Notes: generated from the letters alone by a model not told the origin. 64,000 nt of DNA from SZUA-442 sp963792405 (GCA_963792405.1 CAWBVU010000005.1:186001-250000); one strand, 5' to 3'; shown: positions 32,050 through 41,299, counted from the first letter of the stretch. Made by a program: numbers and translations.

Positions 32050-33387
32050 TCACAGGAGCTTCGTGGCGAGCTCCGCGAGGGGGCTGCGGACGGTCCGCTC
32101 GAGGGTGATGTGCCCGAACATGGGATTGCCCTTGAACTTCTCGATCAGGGCGGCGAGGCCGCCGAATGGCGACACATAGGGGTTGTCGACCTGGCTGAGG
32201 TCCCCGCAGAACACCACCTTCGAGTCAGCGGAGATGCGCGTGAGGATGACCTTGAGCGTCGACAGCTCGAGGTTCTGGGCCTCGTCGACGATCACGAGCT
32301 CCCCTGTGATCGACCGGCCGCGCAGGTAGGTGACCGCGGCCATCTCGAGTACGTCACGATCGAAGAGCTCCTCGACGGCATCCCTCGGGTTCGAGCCATC
32401 GGCACCGAAGAGGGCGTAGAGGTTGTCGTGCACCGCGGCCATCCACGGCTCGAGCTTCTCGTTGAGGTCACCCGGCAGGAACCCGACCTCCTGGCGACCG
32501 ACCGCGATGAGGGGCCGGTACACCGACACCCTTCGATACCTCCCGAGCTCGAGCACCTGCTCGAGGGCCGCGGCGAGTGACAGGAACGTCTTCCCCGTTC
32601 CCGCGACGCCCATCACGCTCACCGCCGTGATGTCGGGATCGAGGAGCAGATCGGCCGCGAACGCCTGCCTCACGTTCTTCGTCTCGATGCCGAACACGTG
32701 ACGCGAACCCGGGACGCGCACGGCGATGGGGTCCGGCCCCTCCTCTGCGACCCTCGCCAGACCGGAGGTCGAGCCGGGGCCCTTCAGGATCACATACTGG
32801 TTGACGATCCCATCGAGCTCGGGCACGACGACCTTGCCGGAGTCGTACAGCTCGTCGATCACGTCCTGATCGACCTCGACCTCGGCGACTCCCGAGTAGG
32901 ACTCGTCGACCTGCACGATGTCGCCCCGATAGTCCTCCACGTCAACGTCGAGCTGCGCTCCCTTGATGCGAAGGGCCGCGTCCTTCGTGACGAGGACGGC
33001 CTCGTGCCCCCCATCCCTCAGGTTCAGGCACGTTGCGAGGATCCGATGATCGGGGGTCGATGGGTTGAGCACCTCGGGAAGCCTGTCGGAGTGGACGCCG
33101 TTGAGTTCGATGCGCACCGACCCACCCGCAGGCAGCGGATGCGGGGAGGAGAGGCCCCCGGATCGGGACGCACCCATCTCCTCGAGCAGGCGAATGGCGC
33201 TTCGGGCGTTGGCGCCGACCTCGTCCATGCGTGACTTCTGCTTGTCGAGCTCCTCGATCACGACGAGGGGGAGGACGACGTCGTGCTCGTCGAAGCGGAG
33301 GATCGCCTGGGGATCGGCAAGGAGGACACACGTGTCCAGGACGTAGGTGGTGGGGTGGGGGGAGCTGGAGCGTTTCCGCTGAGGCAC
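32050..33387 (-). CDS. PhoH-family protein with N-terminal PIN domain (PhoH2 type)
   Basis: A 445-aa protein. Residues about 14-150 form a PIN RNase domain (TYVLDTCVLLADP, IEELDKQK and a later DHRILATCL). The C-terminal PhoH ATPase has VMGVAGTGKTFLSLAAALEQ and VIVDEAQNLELSTLKVILTR..CGDLSQVD. PhoH2 proteins are RNA helicase/RNase toxins or RNA-processing factors. No antitoxin gene is visible upstream. The GTG at 33387 is chosen since AAGG lies 8 nt ahead and the PIN domain starts soon after. Divergent from gpsA. Confidence 0.88.
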   Translation of the reverse strand: MPQRKRSSSPHPTTYVLDTCVLLADPQAILRFDEHDVVLPLVVIEELDKQKSRMDEVGANARSAIRLLEEMGASRSGGLSSPHPLPAGGSVRIELNGVHSDRLPEVLNPSTPDHRILATCLNLRDGGHEAVLVTKDAALRIKGAQLDVDVEDYRGDIVQVDESYSGVAEVEVDQDVIDELYDSGKVVVPELDGIVNQYVILKGPGSTSGLARVAEEGPDPIAVRVPGSRHVFGIETKNVRQAFAADLLLDPDITAVSVMGVAGTGKTFLSLAAALEQVLELGRYRRVSVYRPLIAVGRQEVGFLPGDLNEKLEPWMAAVHDNLYALFGADGSNPRDAVEELFDRDVLEMAAVTYLRGRSITGELVIVDEAQNLELSTLKVILTRISADSKVVFCGDLSQVDNPYVSPFGGLAALIEKFKGNPMFGHITLERTVRSPLAELATKLL

Positions 33388-33514
33388 GAGCGATACCTTG
33401 CTACCGATCGGGGAGAATTGCAAGTATGTGATTCTCGCACGAATGGCGGACTCCGCCGACGGCGGGCGCCGCGGCGACCGCGTACGATGGGACGACCGAA
33501 CGTGGGAGACGGCG

Positions 33515-34540
33515 ATGGGTGGGAGCGATGTGACACAGCGAGATCGGGTTGCGGTGGTCGGTTCGGGATCATGGGGCACCGCCGTCGCCTCGATGATCGC
33601 ACCGCGGGTCGACACCACGATCTGGGCGCGACGTTCCGACGTGGCGCGAGAGATCGAGGCGGACCACACGAACGCCACCTACCTGCCGGGGGTCGAGCTG
33701 TCCCCCACCCTCCACGCGACCGACGACCTCGCCGCTGCGATCGAGGGTGCCGATGCGATCGTCGTCGGTGTCCCCTCCCACGGCTTCCGTGAGGTGATGT
33801 CGAGCGTCGCGGACCTCATCGAGCCGTCGGTGCCGATCCTCTCCCTGAGCAAGGGCATCGAGCAGGACACGCTGATGCGCATGACCGAGGTGACCGCCGA
33901 CGTGCTCGGGAACCACAACCCGTCCGTGATCGGCGCCCTGACGGGACCGAACCTCGCTCGCGAGATCGTCGCAGGTCAGCCTGCCGCGACGGTCATCGCG
34001 ATCGAGGATCAGGACGTGGCACGCCAGCTCCAGGCGATCTTCATGAATCCACGCTTCCGCGTCTACACGAACCCCGACGTCGTCGGGTCGGAGATCGCGG
34101 GTGCCGTGAAGAACGTCATGGCCATCGCGGCGGGCATGGCGGCGGGCAAGGGTTTCGGCGACAACACCCTGGCGACACTCATCACCCGCTCGCTCGTCGA
34201 GATGACCCGCCTCGGCGTGGCGATGGGCGGGGACGTGAGGACCTTCTCCGGTTTGGCAGGACTCGGTGACCTCGTCGCGACATGCAACTCGTCCCAGAGC
34301 CGCAACCATCAGGTGGGCGTGGCCCTCGGCAAGGGCAAGGCACTCGACGAGATCATCGGAGAGATGAAGATGGTGGCCGAGGGGGTGAAGTCCACGAGCG
34401 GCGTCCTCGCCCTCGCCGAGCGCCACGGTGTCGAGATGCCGATCGCCGAGCAGGTCGGGCGGGTGCTCTACGAGGGGCTCGACACCGGCACCGCCGTCGC
34501 CGAGCTGATGACCAGGAAGGCCAAGAGCGAGTACGGCTGA
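33515..34540 (+). CDS. gpsA: Glycerol-3-phosphate dehydrogenase [NAD(P)+]
   Basis: A 341-aa cytoplasmic enzyme making sn-glycerol-3-phosphate from dihydroxyacetone phosphate for phospholipid synthesis. The Rossmann motif VVGSGSWGTAVAS is at residues 12-24, LSKGIE and GPNLAREI are in the middle, and AVKNVMAIAAGMAAG near 190 contains the catalytic Lys. FSGLAGLGDLVATCNSSQSRN lies near 245. Both ATG 33515 and GTG 33530 have GGGAG 6 nt upstream; the first is used. A TACGAT box at 33483-33488 is a likely -10. Confidence 0.93.
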   Translation: MGGSDVTQRDRVAVVGSGSWGTAVASMIAPRVDTTIWARRSDVAREIEADHTNATYLPGVELSPTLHATDDLAAAIEGADAIVVGVPSHGFREVMSSVADLIEPSVPILSLSKGIEQDTLMRMTEVTADVLGNHNPSVIGALTGPNLAREIVAGQPAATVIAIEDQDVARQLQAIFMNPRFRVYTNPDVVGSEIAGAVKNVMAIAAGMAAGKGFGDNTLATLITRSLVEMTRLGVAMGGDVRTFSGLAGLGDLVATCNSSQSRNHQVGVALGKGKALDEIIGEMKMVAEGVKSTSGVLALAERHGVEMPIAEQVGRVLYEGLDTGTAVAELMTRKAKSEYG

Positions 34541-34572
34541 CGCGGCACGGCGGGCACACCGCCCCGGCGGGG

Positions 34573-35196
34573 TCACACCGAGGGGACGATGAACCTCGTG
34601 CGCGCTTCCTCGACCTCGAGACGGGTCGCGCAACCCTCGAGATGGTCGTTCACCAGGCCCATCGCCTGCATGAACGCATGGACGGTGGTGGGCCCCACGA
34701 ACCTCCAGCCGCGGCGTTTGAGGTCCCTCGCCAGCTCCGCGGAGGCATCCGTGGTCGCCACCAGTTCCCTCGGTGGCCCTTGCCGCGGCGGTTCGTGCGA
34801 CCAGAAGTAGGTGGCGAGTGAACCGAACTCCGTCTGCAGCTCGAGTGCCCTGGCTGCGTTGTCGATGGCGGCTTCGATCTTGCCGCGGTGCCGGACGATG
34901 CCCGCATCCGACATGAGCCGCTCGACGTCATGATCGTCGAAGTCGGCGACGACCTCCGGAGCGAATCCGGCGAAGGCCCGCCTGAAGTCGTCCCGCTTGC
35001 GCAGGATCGTGATCCATGCGAGGCCGGACTGGAACCCCTCGAGGCAGATCTTCTCGAACAGCCTTCGGTCGTCCCCCTGGGGGAATCCCCACTCGGTGTC
35101 GTGGTAGCTCCGATACGCCTCGTCGCCGGCGCCCCACCAGCAGCGGGGGATGCCGTCGTCTCCCTCGATGACGTGCACGGCGGGGCCCTCAGCCAT
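34573..35196 (-). CDS. tag: DNA-3-methyladenine glycosylase I
   Basis: A 207-aa base-excision repair enzyme removing 3-methyladenine from alkylated DNA. RCWWGAGDEAYRSYHDTEWG near residues 17-36 and GFQSGLAWITILRKRDDFR near 54-72 are family hallmarks. The zinc ligands Cys and His at the N-terminus and the NDHLEGC His/Cys pair at the C-terminus are all present. The start overlaps the chorismate mutase stop by 8 bp, indicating one transcript. Confidence 0.93.
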   Translation of the reverse strand: MAEGPAVHVIEGDDGIPRCWWGAGDEAYRSYHDTEWGFPQGDDRRLFEKICLEGFQSGLAWITILRKRDDFRRAFAGFAPEVVADFDDHDVERLMSDAGIVRHRGKIEAAIDNAARALELQTEFGSLATYFWSHEPPRQGPPRELVATTDASAELARDLKRRGWRFVGPTTVHAFMQAMGLVNDHLEGCATRLEVEEARTRFIVPSV

Positions 35197-35491
35197 CCGC
35201 GCTGCCGAGATCGGCGTCGTTCCGCTTGCGCTGCGCCGCCCTCGAGTGGCGGAGGACGACGTTCATCAGTTCCTCCACGTAGTCGGGGTCGAGGTCGAAG
35301 GCGAGGGCGTCGTCCCTGAACTTGGCGAGCAGCTGCGCCTCGCGCTCATGGGAGTAGAGCGGAAGGCCCCGCTCGGCCTTGATGGCCCCGATCGCGACCG
35401 ATACGTCCTGTCGTTCGGCGATGAGCTCGAGGAGGCGGTTGTTGATCTCGTCGATCTGTGCGCGCAGGGCGGTGATCCTCGGGTCGTCCAT
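35189..35491 (-). CDS. Chorismate mutase (AroQ type)
   Basis: A 100-aa all-helical AroQ domain converting chorismate to prephenate for Phe/Tyr synthesis. ITALRAQIDEINNRLLELIAERQDVSVAIGAIKAE carries the active-site Arg, Arg and Lys pattern, and HEREAQLLAKF is typical. A TACTGT box 6 nt before the ATG on the minus strand suggests a leaderless message. It is paired with tag by overlap, though the functions are unrelated. The next pathway enzyme, TyrA, is encoded 14 kb away. Confidence 0.88.
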   Translation of the reverse strand: MDDPRITALRAQIDEINNRLLELIAERQDVSVAIGAIKAERGLPLYSHEREAQLLAKFRDDALAFDLDPDYVEELMNVVLRHSRAAQRKRNDADLGSADG

Positions 35492-35533
35492 GGTCAGACA
35501 GTAGGCGTGTCGGCGGATTTCGGTTCGGCTGGC

Positions 35534-36580
35534 CTATGCCGAGAGGTGCTCGACCGCCGCACGGGCCAGCAGTGGGGCGATGGGCTCGAAACCGGCGAAC
35601 CGGCGATCGGAGGTCTGCCCTGCGGCGAACCTCGCATAGATCTGCTCGATGATCACGGCGATGCGGAAGAGGGCGAAGCCCTCGTAGAAGGTCACATCGG
35701 CGACGTCCAAGCCCGACCGCTCGGCGTACCGCTCCCTGACCTCGGACTTCGGCATCACCTCACCGATCGCCACGGCGCGTTCGCCGAACACGAGGAAGGT
35801 CGGATCGTCGGGCTGGGCCCAGTAGGCGAGCATCGTGCCGAGGTCGACGAGCGGGTCACCGAGGGTCGCCATGTCCCAGTCGAAGACAGCGACGAGGCGA
35901 CCGTCGTCGCCGACCATGGTGTTGTCGAGCTTGAAGTCGTTGTGGAGGATGGTTGCCGCCTGCGCAGTGGGAATGTCCCGTGCGAGCAGTCCGACGGCCG
36001 TGTCCATGTCCGCCACCTCCCTGGTGGCGGCGGCCTGCCAGCGCCCCGTCCAGCCCTCGATCTGCCGCTGCACGAAACCGTCCGGCTTGCCGAGGTCATC
36101 GAGGCCCACGGCCGACGGGGGCACCAGATGGAGGTCGGCGAGGGCATCGACGAGTGACTCCGCGACCGCTCGCTGCGTCACGGGCCGATCGGCGATCGAC
36201 GGGGGCCACGAGGTGCGAACGACTTGGCCACGACGCCGCTCCATCACGAAGAACGGCTTGCCCATCACGGTCGGATCGGCACAGAACAGATACGCCTGGG
36301 GGGCGAGCGGGTACCGACGCCAGAGCCGGGACAGCACCGTGTACTCGCGCTCCATGTCGTGTCCCCTGCTTGCCACCTCGCCGAGCGGCGCGCGGCGCAG
36401 GACGTACTCGGAGCCGTCGTCGGCGACCGCCCGGTACGTCAGGTTGGCGGCACCCCCGGGGAACTGGTCGAAGGCGATCGGCCCTTCACCAAACCGCTCG
36501 GGGAGGTGCTCCCGCAGGTAGCGGGCGACGCGCTCCTCGTCGAAGCGCTCCTCGGGGCGGATGGGTGCCGTGTCGGACAT
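35534..36580 (-). CDS. APH-family phosphotransferase (ACAD10/11-like)
   Basis: A 348-aa protein. GAANLTYRAVADDGSEYVLRR and FFVMERRRGQVVRTSWPP are typical of the acyl-CoA dehydrogenase-10/11-associated phosphotransferases. The catalytic loop ILHNDFKLDNTMVGDDGRLVAVFDWDMATLGDPLVDLG has the HNDFxxxN and DWD motifs. These kinases phosphorylate 4-hydroxyacyl-CoAs in related systems, so a role in fatty-acid degradation is plausible. A TAGGCT box lies 7 nt before the ATG on the minus strand. Confidence 0.87.
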   Translation of the reverse strand: MSDTAPIRPEERFDEERVARYLREHLPERFGEGPIAFDQFPGGAANLTYRAVADDGSEYVLRRAPLGEVASRGHDMEREYTVLSRLWRRYPLAPQAYLFCADPTVMGKPFFVMERRRGQVVRTSWPPSIADRPVTQRAVAESLVDALADLHLVPPSAVGLDDLGKPDGFVQRQIEGWTGRWQAAATREVADMDTAVGLLARDIPTAQAATILHNDFKLDNTMVGDDGRLVAVFDWDMATLGDPLVDLGTMLAYWAQPDDPTFLVFGERAVAIGEVMPKSEVRERYAERSGLDVADVTFYEGFALFRIAVIIEQIYARFAAGQTSDRRFAGFEPIAPLLARAAVEHLSA

Positions 36581-36669
36581 GGCCGCGAGCCTAGATGGGT
36601 CCCAGGGGACCCACAGGTCGGCCCACCGCCATGGCGCCCCTCCCCATACGAGGCGGTCGAGCGAGCACC

Positions 36670-37437
36670 TCACTCGCCTGACCGGCCATCCTTCCAGTAG
36701 CCCCGCACATGGGCATCCGAACGTGCCAGGCCCCGATCCTCGAACAGGAGCTTCCGGATGCGCTGCATCGACGCCGCCTCACCGGCGGCCCAGATCCTCC
36801 CGCCCCGGGCGGGATCCATGTCCCGCACCGCCGACACCAGTGTGTCCCCACGGGGCGAGCCCTTCGGGAGGACGAACCACTCGGCATCGACATCCCTGTG
36901 GAGGTCGACGCGTGCGTCCTCGTGTGACACCTCGATCCTCGTGGAGATCTCGACGTCGGGCAGGGACTCGAGCAGCTGGCAGATGGCCGGGATCGCCGTC
37001 TCATCCCCGATCAGCGTGAAGCTGCGGACCTCGGGATCGATCGCGTAGCCGCGACCCACGCCGGACACGGCGACCTCCTCCCCCGGCCGTGCGTCGGTCA
37101 CCCATGCCGTCGCCGCGCCCGTGGAGTGGAGCACGATGTCGAGGTGGAGCTCCAAGGCGCCAGCGTCGAACCTGCGAGGCGTGAAGGTCCTGATGACGGG
37201 ACGGCGACCGTCGGGAAGGAGGAACTCGTTCCCTGCCCATCCGGGAACCACGAGCATGCCGTCGGAGGGGAGGAGAAGCCGAACGCTCGCAGCGGGCTCA
37301 TCGACGCGGAAGCCCTCGAGCTCTGGGCCCGCCAGCACCACCCTGGCCATGTGCGGCGTCACGGCCTCGGTGCGCACGACGCGCACCCGTCTGAACGGCG
37401 GCGGCTCCCTCCGGATGCGCGGGGACGGGGTGGTCAC
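36670..37437 (-). CDS. Siderophore-interacting protein (FAD/NADPH ferric reductase)
   Basis: A 255-aa cytoplasmic flavoenzyme that reduces ferric siderophores. The FAD domain has VVLAGPELEGF and RPVIRTFTPRRFD (the RxFTxR flavin-binding motif) near residue 82. GEEVAVSGVGRGY and LIGDETAIPAICQLLESLP follow, and the SIP C-terminal domain has RIWAAGEAASMQRIRKLL and GYWKDGRSGE. The GTG start lies close downstream of ctaB in the same direction. No siderophore synthesis gene is in the window. Confidence 0.9.
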   Translation of the reverse strand: MTTPSPRIRREPPPFRRVRVVRTEAVTPHMARVVLAGPELEGFRVDEPAASVRLLLPSDGMLVVPGWAGNEFLLPDGRRPVIRTFTPRRFDAGALELHLDIVLHSTGAATAWVTDARPGEEVAVSGVGRGYAIDPEVRSFTLIGDETAIPAICQLLESLPDVEISTRIEVSHEDARVDLHRDVDAEWFVLPKGSPRGDTLVSAVRDMDPARGGRIWAAGEAASMQRIRKLLFEDRGLARSDAHVRGYWKDGRSGE

Positions 37438-37455
37438 GGAAGATGTCCTCTCGGA

Positions 37456-38541
37456 TCAGGGGGCTGAAGCGACCCACGACGCGATGACGATCGCAACGGC
37501 GAACGACACCGTGGCCCCCACCTCCAGCGCGTGCCGCCATGGTGGGATGCCGGGCGCCCGGACGCCGGGCCCTCGCTCGACCGAGCCGACCATCGCGACG
37601 CCGAAGAGGGCACACGTGGACCCGGCGATCAGCCATGCCGTCGTCGTGGGCAGCGACGTGTCGAGGAGGACGCGGTCGACCATCATCGCGAGGAACACGG
37701 TGGCGAGGTAGATGTTCGTGAACCCGAAGTACCGCATCGCCCTGGCGCGGTCGGACCGGAGCACCATCGCGTATCCGACGAGTCCGGCTGACATCCCTAT
37801 GGCGACGACGGCGTAGATCCATCCGACGCCCGCCACGGGGACGAGCAGGAGCGAGACACCGACCGTCACGAGCGAGTACCAGACGATGAGGTCGAAGGTG
37901 GCGCGCTCACCCGCCACGACCGGGAGCATCGGTACCCGGGCCGCCCGGTAGTCGTCCTCGTACTTGAGGGACAGGGCCCAGAAGTGGGGCGGCGTCCAGA
38001 AGAACACGATGGCGAACATCACCCACGCGGCCGTGGAGAGGTCGCCCGTGACGGCCGCCCAGCCGATCAGGGCGGGCATCGCGCCGGCGGCTCCGCCGAT
38101 GACGATGTTCTGCGTGCTCGATCGCTTCAGGACCATGGTGTACACGACCACGTAGTAGAGGTACGCGACGACCGACAGGAGTCCGGCGAGGAGGGTCGTC
38201 CCGAGTGCGAGGACCACGAAACCGCCCACGCCGAGCAGGACACCGAAGGTGATCGCACCGGTGCGGCTCACGCGTTCCGTGGGGAGGGGGCGACCCTGCG
38301 TCCGACGCATCACCCGGTCGATGTCGTCGTCGTACACCTGGTTGATGACATTGGCGCCCCCCGCTGACAGCGTGCCACCGATGAGGGCATACAGCACGAG
38401 GCCGAACCCCGGCCACCCGCCGGCGGCCACGGCCATCGCCGGAACCGTGGTGATCAGCAGGAGCTCGATGATGCGCGGCTTCGTCAGTTCGATGTAGGAA
38501 CGGATACTCGATCGCGCACGCGCCTGCGCCGTGTCGCTCAT
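37456..38541 (-). CDS. ctaB: Protoheme IX farnesyltransferase (heme O synthase)
   Basis: A 361-aa UbiA-family membrane prenyltransferase adding a farnesyl group to heme B. The prenyl-diphosphate site NVINQVYDDDIDRVMRRTQGRP is near residues 65-86 and the second Asp site in YEDDYRAARVPMLPV near 193. About nine helices. The C-terminus carries about 55 extra residues with two more hydrophobic stretches (LIAGSTCALFGVAMVG and ATVSFAVAIVIASWV) beyond the usual length. It overlaps ctaA by 4 bp. Confidence 0.92.
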   Translation of the reverse strand: MSDTAQARARSSIRSYIELTKPRIIELLLITTVPAMAVAAGGWPGFGLVLYALIGGTLSAGGANVINQVYDDDIDRVMRRTQGRPLPTERVSRTGAITFGVLLGVGGFVVLALGTTLLAGLLSVVAYLYYVVVYTMVLKRSSTQNIVIGGAAGAMPALIGWAAVTGDLSTAAWVMFAIVFFWTPPHFWALSLKYEDDYRAARVPMLPVVAGERATFDLIVWYSLVTVGVSLLLVPVAGVGWIYAVVAIGMSAGLVGYAMVLRSDRARAMRYFGFTNIYLATVFLAMMVDRVLLDTSLPTTTAWLIAGSTCALFGVAMVGSVERGPGVRAPGIPPWRHALEVGATVSFAVAIVIASWVASAP

Positions 38542-39494
38542 ACCGGGACCCGGCGATCTGACGCCTCAGTCACGGGGTCACCGAGAAGTGACGCACCGAA
38601 TACGACGAAGGCGATCCACAGGAGGTCCGCCACGGCGAGGTGGATGAGCTGGAGGGCGATGGGGGTGAGGAAGAAGATGTTTGCGATCCCGATGAACATC
38701 TGGCTCAGCACGATCATCGTCACGAGGGATGCCGCGCGTCGGGTGACGTTCGGCGACGTCCGCGACTCCCTGGTGGCGATCCATGCGACGAACATGCCGC
38801 CGATCACCGAGAGGATGGGATGCACGATCCTGAGCCTGCTCAGCATCGGCGCCGTCGGCCCGAACTTCTCCGCGAGGTCGCCGGTCACGGTGTCGGACGG
38901 GAAGATCGTGTCGGCGAGGGCGTTGAGGGCGCCCGTTGCACCCATCACGATCAGCACTGCGGCGCCGAGCAGCACCCACCGCGTGCGGGTGGAACCCAGT
39001 CCCCGGGCAGGGGGCGGGTTCCCCGACCCCCACCATGCGGTGAGGGTGATGGATCCGAGGAGCAGGAAGGTGTTCGCGAGGTGGAGGGGCACCACGATGG
39101 TCCTGCCGAGCGACACGTCGTCGTCCACCCACCCGTAGAGGACGAGGGCGGCGCCGAGGAGGGCCTCGACGACGAGGACCACACCGGACACGACGGCGGC
39201 CTTGCGCACGATGTGGCCCCTTGGGAAGAACCAGAGGGCGAGCACGACGACCACGGCGACCCCGACACCAGCGAGGAACGAGGACGCCCTGTGGCTGAAC
39301 TCGATGGCGGTCTCCACCGTCGGATTCGGCGGCACGAGCTGGTCTCCGCACTTGGGCCAACTCTCACCGCACCCGTCACCCGAACCCGTCGCCCTCACGA
39401 CCGCGCCGCCCACGATGACGAGCACGTTGAAGGCGAGCGTCCCCCACGCCGCGATCGAGAAGATCCGGGTGCGCCGGGGGGTGACCTCGTCCAT
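38538..39494 (-). CDS. ctaA: Heme A synthase (COX15/CtaA)
   Basis: A 318-aa membrane enzyme with about eight helices that oxidises the heme O methyl group to heme A for aa3-type cytochrome oxidase. Heme-ligand His residues are seen in EFSHRASS, PLHLANTFLLLG, RIVHPILS and LIHLAVADLLW. The Cys pair GCGESWPKCGDQL in the first loop matches type with loop disulfide. A TACCCT box lies 6 nt before the ATG on the minus strand. It is the first gene of the ctaA-ctaB unit. Confidence 0.92.
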   Translation of the reverse strand: MDEVTPRRTRIFSIAAWGTLAFNVLVIVGGAVVRATGSGDGCGESWPKCGDQLVPPNPTVETAIEFSHRASSFLAGVGVAVVVVLALWFFPRGHIVRKAAVVSGVVLVVEALLGAALVLYGWVDDDVSLGRTIVVPLHLANTFLLLGSITLTAWWGSGNPPPARGLGSTRTRWVLLGAAVLIVMGATGALNALADTIFPSDTVTGDLAEKFGPTAPMLSRLRIVHPILSVIGGMFVAWIATRESRTSPNVTRRAASLVTMIVLSQMFIGIANIFFLTPIALQLIHLAVADLLWIAFVVFGASLLGDPVTEASDRRVPV

Positions 39495-39601
39495 GCGCTG
39501 AGGGTACCGGCGCCCCGAAGGTCATGGGAGGGCCGGAGACGGATCCCCGTGGGAGACCCGTGGGAGGAAGGGACACGGTCCCCGAGCGGTACCATCCCGG
39601 T

Positions 39602-39694
39602 ATGAAGAAGCTCATCGTCGTCGCGATCGTCCTTGCGGTCGCTGCGATCATCTACAAGGTGCTCACGACCGAAGTTCCGATCGACGAAGCCTGA
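39602..39694 (+). CDS. Small 30-aa membrane protein (DLW-39-like)
   Basis: A tiny ORF: MKKLIVVAIVLAVAAIIYKV then a polar end (LTTEVPIDEA). The order Lys-Lys, one hydrophobic helix and a short acidic tail recalls the actinobacterial DLW-39 small proteins, but the DLW motif is absent. A TACCAT box (39590-39595) lies 6 nt before the ATG, and the GTG of the next gene begins 3 bases after its stop. This supports real expression and coupling to the hydrolase gene. Confidence 0.6.
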   Translation: MKKLIVVAIVLAVAAIIYKVLTTEVPIDEA

Positions 39695-39697
39695 CCC

Positions 39698-40459
39698 GTG
39701 CTCGGCGTCCGACGCTACGGCACGGGGCTTTCGCTCGTCGCCCTCCACGGCTTCACCCACACCGGAGCGCAGTTCGAGGACCTCGCGGATCGCATCGGCC
39801 GCGCCATCGTCGCTCCGGACCTCCCCGGCCACGGGAGGAGTGTCAATGCCCCCACCGGCGTCGACGCCGTGTGTGACGCCGTCGCAACGGAGATCTCCCG
39901 CGTGGGCGCGGGTGGGGACGTGCTCGGATACAGCCAGGGTGGCAGGATCGCCCTCCTGACCGCGCTCCGATACCCGTCGCTCATCGGACGTCTGGTGCTG
40001 GTGTCGGCGAATGCGGGGATCGCAGACGCCGATCGCACGACGCGGATGGCTGCCGATCGCCGCACCGCGGACAGGATCAGGGCCGTTGGCGTCGCCGAAT
40101 TCCTCCAGGAGTGGACGGCGACCGGCCTCACGTCCACGACGCACCTTCCGGCGGCGACTCGCGCTGCGGACCTCGCACTGCGACTCGACAACTCCGCAGA
40201 GGGCCTCGCGCGAGCGGTGGAGGGGTATGGGCAGGGCCGCCAGCCGTCATGCTGGGACCGACTGGACGAGGTCACGATCCCCGTCCTCGTCGTGACGGGT
40301 GCGTCCGACGCGCGGTACACCGACATCGGCGAACGGATCGCCGCAGGGATACCCCATGCCCGCCACGAGGTCGTCCCGGGAGCAGGCCACAATCCGATGC
40401 TCGATGCGCCCGCGGCGTTCGCCGCGGTGGTCTCAGGATTCTTCGATCGCCCTGGCTGA
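39698..40459 (+). CDS. Alpha/beta hydrolase (MenH-like)
   Basis: A 253-aa hydrolase. The nucleophile elbow LGYSQGGRIAL (Ser near residue 79), oxyanion LHGFTHTG near 16, and C-terminal GAGHNPMLDAP with the catalytic His form the triad region, and the VTGASDARYTDI stretch holds the likely Asp. The closest recognisable group is MenH (SHCHC synthase of menaquinone synthesis), judged from PDLPGHGRS and SYSQGGR-like motifs; other esterases are possible. Its last 27 bp overlap the convergent dehydrogenase gene. Confidence 0.8.
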   Translation: MLGVRRYGTGLSLVALHGFTHTGAQFEDLADRIGRAIVAPDLPGHGRSVNAPTGVDAVCDAVATEISRVGAGGDVLGYSQGGRIALLTALRYPSLIGRLVLVSANAGIADADRTTRMAADRRTADRIRAVGVAEFLQEWTATGLTSTTHLPAATRAADLALRLDNSAEGLARAVEGYGQGRQPSCWDRLDEVTIPVLVVTGASDARYTDIGERIAAGIPHARHEVVPGAGHNPMLDAPAAFAAVVSGFFDRPG

Positions 40460-41299
40460 CCCGGTCGTCCAGTCGTAGAAGCCACGCCCGGACTTCCTCC
40501 CCAGGCGTCCTTCGGCCACCATCGTGCGCAGCAACTCGGGCGGTTCGAAACGGGAGCCGTATACCGAGGCGAGATGTTCGGCGATCCGGAGCCGCACGTC
40601 GAGACCGACGAGATCCCCGAGCATCAGGGGTCCCATGGGATGCCGGTACCCGAGCTGCATCGCCGTATCGATGTCCTTCGGCGACCCGACTCCCTCCTCG
40701 ACCATCCGGATCGCCTCGATACCGACCAGGACACCCAGCCTCGAGGTGGCGAAGCCCGCGGCGTCGGCGATGAGGGCGACCTCCATCCCGAGGTCCGTCA
40801 CGATGTCGCGGATGCGATCGATGGTGGCCGAGCTCGTCGCCGAGCCGCGAATCACCTCGACGACGTCGATCGCCCACACGGGGTTGAAGAAGTGCATCCC
40901 CGCGAACCGGTCCGGACGTTCGATGGCGAGGGCGAGCTCGTCGATCGAGATGGCTGACGTATTGGATGCGAGGACGACGGGTTCGCGCGCTTCGGCCCTT
41001 CTCAGCACCTCGTGCTTGACGGGGACCGATTCGATCACGGCCTCGACGATGAGATCCAACCCCTCGGGGAGCGCCTCGATCGAGGACGCAGCACCGATGT
41101 TCGCCACCGCGCGCTCGAGGTCCTCTGGTTCCAGCTTGCCCCGCTGACCCGCCTCTTCGAGCGTCCCAGCAACGCGGCCGACTGCGGCAACGGCCGTCGC
41201 CTCGTCGACGTCCACGACCGTGACATGCGCATCGGCTCGTGCAAAGCGGTGGGCGATCCCGACTCCCATCGTGCCGCCGCCGATCACCGCGATCCTCAT
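40433..41299 (-). CDS. 3-hydroxyacyl-CoA dehydrogenase (3-hydroxybutyryl-CoA type)
   Basis: A 288-aa NAD(P)-dependent enzyme. Rossmann motif VIGGGTMGVGIAHRFA (residues 4-19), SNTSAISIDELA near 115, catalytic His in FAGMHFFNPV near 137 and GFATSRLGVLVGIEAIRM near 182 are typical of stand-alone 3-hydroxybutyryl-CoA dehydrogenases of butyrate/PHB or beta-oxidation pathways. It starts 4 bp inside the upstream hydrolase gene (ATGA overlap), so both are one operon. Confidence 0.92.
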   Translation of the reverse strand: MRIAVIGGGTMGVGIAHRFARADAHVTVVDVDEATAVAAVGRVAGTLEEAGQRGKLEPEDLERAVANIGAASSIEALPEGLDLIVEAVIESVPVKHEVLRRAEAREPVVLASNTSAISIDELALAIERPDRFAGMHFFNPVWAIDVVEVIRGSATSSATIDRIRDIVTDLGMEVALIADAAGFATSRLGVLVGIEAIRMVEEGVGSPKDIDTAMQLGYRHPMGPLMLGDLVGLDVRLRIAEHLASVYGSRFEPPELLRTMVAEGRLGRKSGRGFYDWTTGSARAIEES

